64,000 nt of DNA from Phycicoccus duodecadis. Its GTDB lineage: Bacteria; Actinomycetota; Actinomycetes; Actinomycetales; Dermatophilaceae. The DNA lies in NCBI RefSeq assembly GCF_002846495.1, contig NZ_PJNE01000001.1, forward strand, positions 186,001-250,000. The letters run 5' to 3'. A program made the translations under genes and the position numbers. Shown here piece after piece: positions 61,401 through 64,000 of this stretch. Position 1 is the first letter of the stretch. Each line of letters begins with the position of its first letter. Under the pieces are notes generated by a model. That model worked only from the letters and a program-made list of their open reading frames with translations, was not told the DNA's origin and searched no databases.

Positions 61401-64000
61401 CGGGAGCTCTCCGTCCGAGGAGGGGTCAAGCGGAGCCGAGAGGTCGCCCCCGGTCCGCTCGAGCAGGAGCCGGGCGGCGGCGCGGCCGGCCTCGACCATC
61501 CGGTCGAGCTGGTGGAACTCGAGGAGCCCGACGCCCATGGACGACGGCCCGAGGACCCACGCCCCCTGCTGCCGCGCGGCCTCCACCGCCCCACCACTGC
61601 CGATCATCATCGTGCGCATGAGGGTGTCCCCCAGGGCCGGAACGGGGGGCCGCCCCGGACGTGAGCGGGTGCCGCCGGTCCCGATCGCCACCGCGACCAC
61701 CGGCCCCTCGTCGCGCTGCACCAGGAGGTCGGTCGGCAGCGCGTCCAGGACGCTCCCGTCGACGAGCAGGCGACCGTCGTCGGTCGGGATGGGAGCCCAG
61801 AGCACGGGGAGGCGGCAGGAGGCCAGGGTGGCGTCGACGATGTTCCCCCGGTCATGGACCTGGCGCCGCCGGCTGGTGAGGTCGACGCTGACCATGCGCA
61901 GCTGCCGCGGCAGGCCCTCCAGGACCTCGTCCGCCCCGAGAACGCGCTCGACGGCCTGGCGGACCCGGGAACCCTTGGAGACGGAGGCGATGGGAGCGCG
62001 CCAGTCACCGAACGGCCGCCGGCGGACGAACTCCTCGAAGCACAGGTCCTCCAGCGTGCGCCCGTCCGCACCGGACGCGTAGACGGCGGCCACGATGGCT
62101 CCGAGACTCGACCCGGCCACGCGGTCGACGTGCAGCCCCGCCTCCTCGAGCTCGCGGATGACCCCGATGTGCGAGAAGGCTCGTGCGCCCCCCGCACCCA
62201 GGACCAGGCCCAGGGACCGGCCGGCGAGCCGGTCGGCGAGCGCGCGCACCCCGAGCGCCAGGTCCCCCTCGGCCGAGGTCAGCCGCCAGGCGTCGGTCGC
62301 TCGCACCCACTCGGCACGGTGGGCGGCCGTGACCCCGCCGCCCACGAGCACCACCTCGGGTCGCCGGCCGCCCACGGAGGTGTGCTCCGTGGCCGCCGGG
62401 GCGTGCGCGTCGGCCACCAGCACCACGACGTCGGCCTGCCGGACGCAGAAGTCGCGCCAGGCCGCTCCGCCCCGCTCCTCGCCCGTCTCCCCGGGTCCGT
62501 CGGGCGCGACGAGCACCACGCGGTCGTGAGCCACCTCCGCGCGAGCCAGCCCGTCGGGACCGACCGGTCCCAGCAGCACCACGTCCAGGTGGTGTCGCAG
62601 CCGGGCCGTCAGGGCCTCCGCCACCTCGGCCGCCGGGGCCGCGCGGTGCGCCGCGACCACCGCGATGACCGTCGGACGCTCCGGCGGCGGTGACGTCGGC
62701 CCCGGGGCCGCGGTCCGTAGCCGTTCCGCGACCTGCCCGAGCAGGTGCCTGGAGACCGACGCATCGGAGGCCAGCACGCCCTCGACCGCGTCACGCGGCA
62801 GCTCCAGGACGGTGCTGTCGCGACGGGCCCGGACGGTGGCCGAGCGTGACTCGCCCGTCAGCAGGGCCAGCTCGCCCAGCACCTCCCCCGGTCCTACCTC
62901 GCGCACGACGCGCGGCCCGACCAGGATCTCGAGCCGGCCCCGACGCACGACGTACAAGGACCCGGGCGGGTCACCCTCGCGGACGAGGTCCTCGCCGGCG
63001 AGGACCTCGACCAGGCGGGAGGCCTCCTCGAGGCGCTGTCGTGCGGAGGCGGGCAGGGCGGCGACCAGAGGTACCGCCCCCAGGTCGGTCGACTCCGCCG
63101 ACGGGGACGTGGACCGGAGCCTCCACGACGGCGGGGCGTCCGGGAGGTGCAGAGCGGGCGGTCGGTCATCGTCGCCCGCCTCCTGCTCCAGGGCCGGGCG
63201 CAGCCGGCCGAGGGGGAGGGACAGGAGCGCGACGGCCACGAAGGCCGCCACGGAGAGGAGCCAGCCGTCACGGAAGGCCGCCACCGCGGTCGCCGGGGTC
63301 GGGTTGCCGATGACGACCACGAGGACCGCGATGCCCAGCACCCCGCCCACCTGCCGCGCGGCCGAGCTGATGGCCGACGCCGTGGCGTACCGACCGCCCG
63401 GGACCTGGGACAGCGAGGCACTGCCGAGCAGCGGGAGGGTCGCTCCCACCCCGATGCCGCTGAGCAGCTGGCCCGGCATCCACTCGGCCCAGAACGCCGG
63501 TTGCAGGCCGACCCGCTGGTGGTACCAGAGGTAGGCGCCGGCCCACACGAGCGCGCCGGGCACGACGAACCAGCGGTAGCCGAGCCGCTGCGCGAGCGGT
63601 CCCAGACGGGACGCCACGACGGCCGCGACCACGGCGCCCGGCACCAGCGCCAACCCCGCCTGCAGCACCGCGTAGCCCCAGACGTACTGCAGCCACAGCA
63701 CGTTGGTCAGCAGGTAGGCGTAGAAGCCGAAGCCCGCGAGCACCGAGGCGACGGACCCGACGCTGAAGGAGCGGACCCGCAGCAGCGCCGCGGGGACCAG
63801 CGGCGAGCGATGCCGGCGGGAGCTGAGGCCGAACACCCCGAAGAGCACCAGCGCGCCGACGAACGACCCGAGGACGCCCACGCTCAGCCAGCCCCAGTCC
63901 GACCCCTGGATGATGCCCAGGTTGAGCAGCCCGATGGCGGCGGCGAGGGTGGTCGCGCCGAGCAGGTCCGGGACGAGTCGCCGCCCGGGCGCCCGGCTCT
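61392..64000 (-). CDS. MFS transporter / cNMP-binding / patatin fusion, 5' truncated
   Basis: 869 residues visible; the N terminus lies beyond the window. The first part is the second half of a DHA2-type (14-helix) MFS permease, with AAIGLLNLGIIQGSDWGW, GLALVPGAVVAAVVASRLG and SSAARQVGGVLGIAVLVVV. Next comes a cyclic-nucleotide-binding domain (VLAGEDLVREGDPPGSLYVV, GEVLGELALLTGESRSATV), then a Rossmann-like linker domain without a P-loop. The C-terminal patatin phospholipase has VLGAGGARAFSHIGV, nucleophile Ser in GSSLGAI and the Asp of DGSVLDALP. Similar to NTE/RssA-type esterases joined to a permease. Confidence 0.88.
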   Translation of the reverse strand, partial: SRAPGRRLVPDLLGATTLAAAIGLLNLGIIQGSDWGWLSVGVLGSFVGALVLFGVFGLSSRRHRSPLVPAALLRVRSFSVGSVASVLAGFGFYAYLLTNVLWLQYVWGYAVLQAGLALVPGAVVAAVVASRLGPLAQRLGYRWFVVPGALVWAGAYLWYHQRVGLQPAFWAEWMPGQLLSGIGVGATLPLLGSASLSQVPGGRYATASAISSAARQVGGVLGIAVLVVVIGNPTPATAVAAFRDGWLLSVAAFVAVALLSLPLGRLRPALEQEAGDDDRPPALHLPDAPPSWRLRSTSPSAESTDLGAVPLVAALPASARQRLEEASRLVEVLAGEDLVREGDPPGSLYVVRRGRLEILVGPRVVREVGPGEVLGELALLTGESRSATVRARRDSTVLELPRDAVEGVLASDASVSRHLLGQVAERLRTAAPGPTSPPPERPTVIAVVAAHRAAPAAEVAEALTARLRHHLDVVLLGPVGPDGLARAEVAHDRVVLVAPDGPGETGEERGGAAWRDFCVRQADVVVLVADAHAPAATEHTSVGGRRPEVVLVGGGVTAAHRAEWVRATDAWRLTSAEGDLALGVRALADRLAGRSLGLVLGAGGARAFSHIGVIRELEEAGLHVDRVAGSSLGAIVAAVYASGADGRTLEDLCFEEFVRRRPFGDWRAPIASVSKGSRVRQAVERVLGADEVLEGLPRQLRMVSVDLTSRRRQVHDRGNIVDATLASCRLPVLWAPIPTDDGRLLVDGSVLDALPTDLLVQRDEGPVVAVAIGTGGTRSRPGRPPVPALGDTLMRTMMIGSGGAVEAARQQGAWVLGPSSMGVGLLEFHQLDRMVEAGRAAARLLLERTGGDLSAPLDPSSDGELPAA

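Overview
The window is chromosomal DNA of a very GC-rich actinobacterium. Gene order around thrS, pgsA, PatA, pimA, pdxS/pdxT, yebC, ruvCAB, yajC, secDF, apt and rel, and around xerD, parA, scpAB, rluB, tyrA, cmk and der, is the standard actinobacterial order. A phosphatidylinositol-mannoside assembly line points to a PI-making actinobacterium; a member of the Micrococcales such as Intrasporangiaceae is my guess, not proven. At least eight genes start exactly 6 nt after a TAGNNT box, which indicates leaderless transcripts.

Layout. 1-9180: tail of a PatB/MalY-type C-S lyase, an xdhABC xanthine dehydrogenase operon, and two coupled glycosyltransferases, one fused to HEAT repeats. 9225-23213: a 13.9-kb integrated element bounded by a 44-bp direct repeat of the 3' half of tRNA-Pro(GGG). 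23171-34320: tRNA-Pro, der, cmk, tyrA, rluB, scpB, scpA, parA, xerD, ald, a small membrane protein and hisS. 34317-47481: MBL-fold hydrolase, membrane cyclophilin, DUF349 protein, rel, apt, secF, secD, yajC, ruvB, ruvA, ruvC (with a LexA box), yebC and pdxT. 47516-59389: GNAT and kynU (plus strand, splitting pdxT from pdxS), pdxS, LemA-like protein, pimA, PatA, pgsA, HIT, SDR, PlsC-like, GNAT, a 40-aa ORF and thrS. 59498-64000: an S9 peptidase and a truncated MFS/cNMP/patatin fusion.

The element is the most unusual part. On the right, an XRE repressor and a tyrosine integrase read rightwards. Divergent from them, a run of minus-strand genes, mostly joined by 1-4 bp overlaps, encodes an excisionase-like protein, small Cys-rich proteins, a RecA-like replication ATPase, small and large terminase, a second HTH protein, a coiled-coil protein, two small proteins and a tail tape measure protein, followed by an AbiV-family abortive-infection protein. 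A second tyrosine recombinase with a duplicated N-terminal domain sits at the left end. No portal, capsid, tail-tube, baseplate or lysis gene is recognisable. The int/repressor | xis/rep/terS plan resembles phage satellites; a carried terL plus tape measure without capsid genes is not a plan I recognise. A decayed prophage is the main alternative. The rep gene contains nine GTGGA boxes mostly spaced exactly 10 bp, a spacing the protein code does not explain, next to a perfect hairpin: a candidate internal origin. Integration also replaced the encoded CCA end of tRNA-Pro with CGG.
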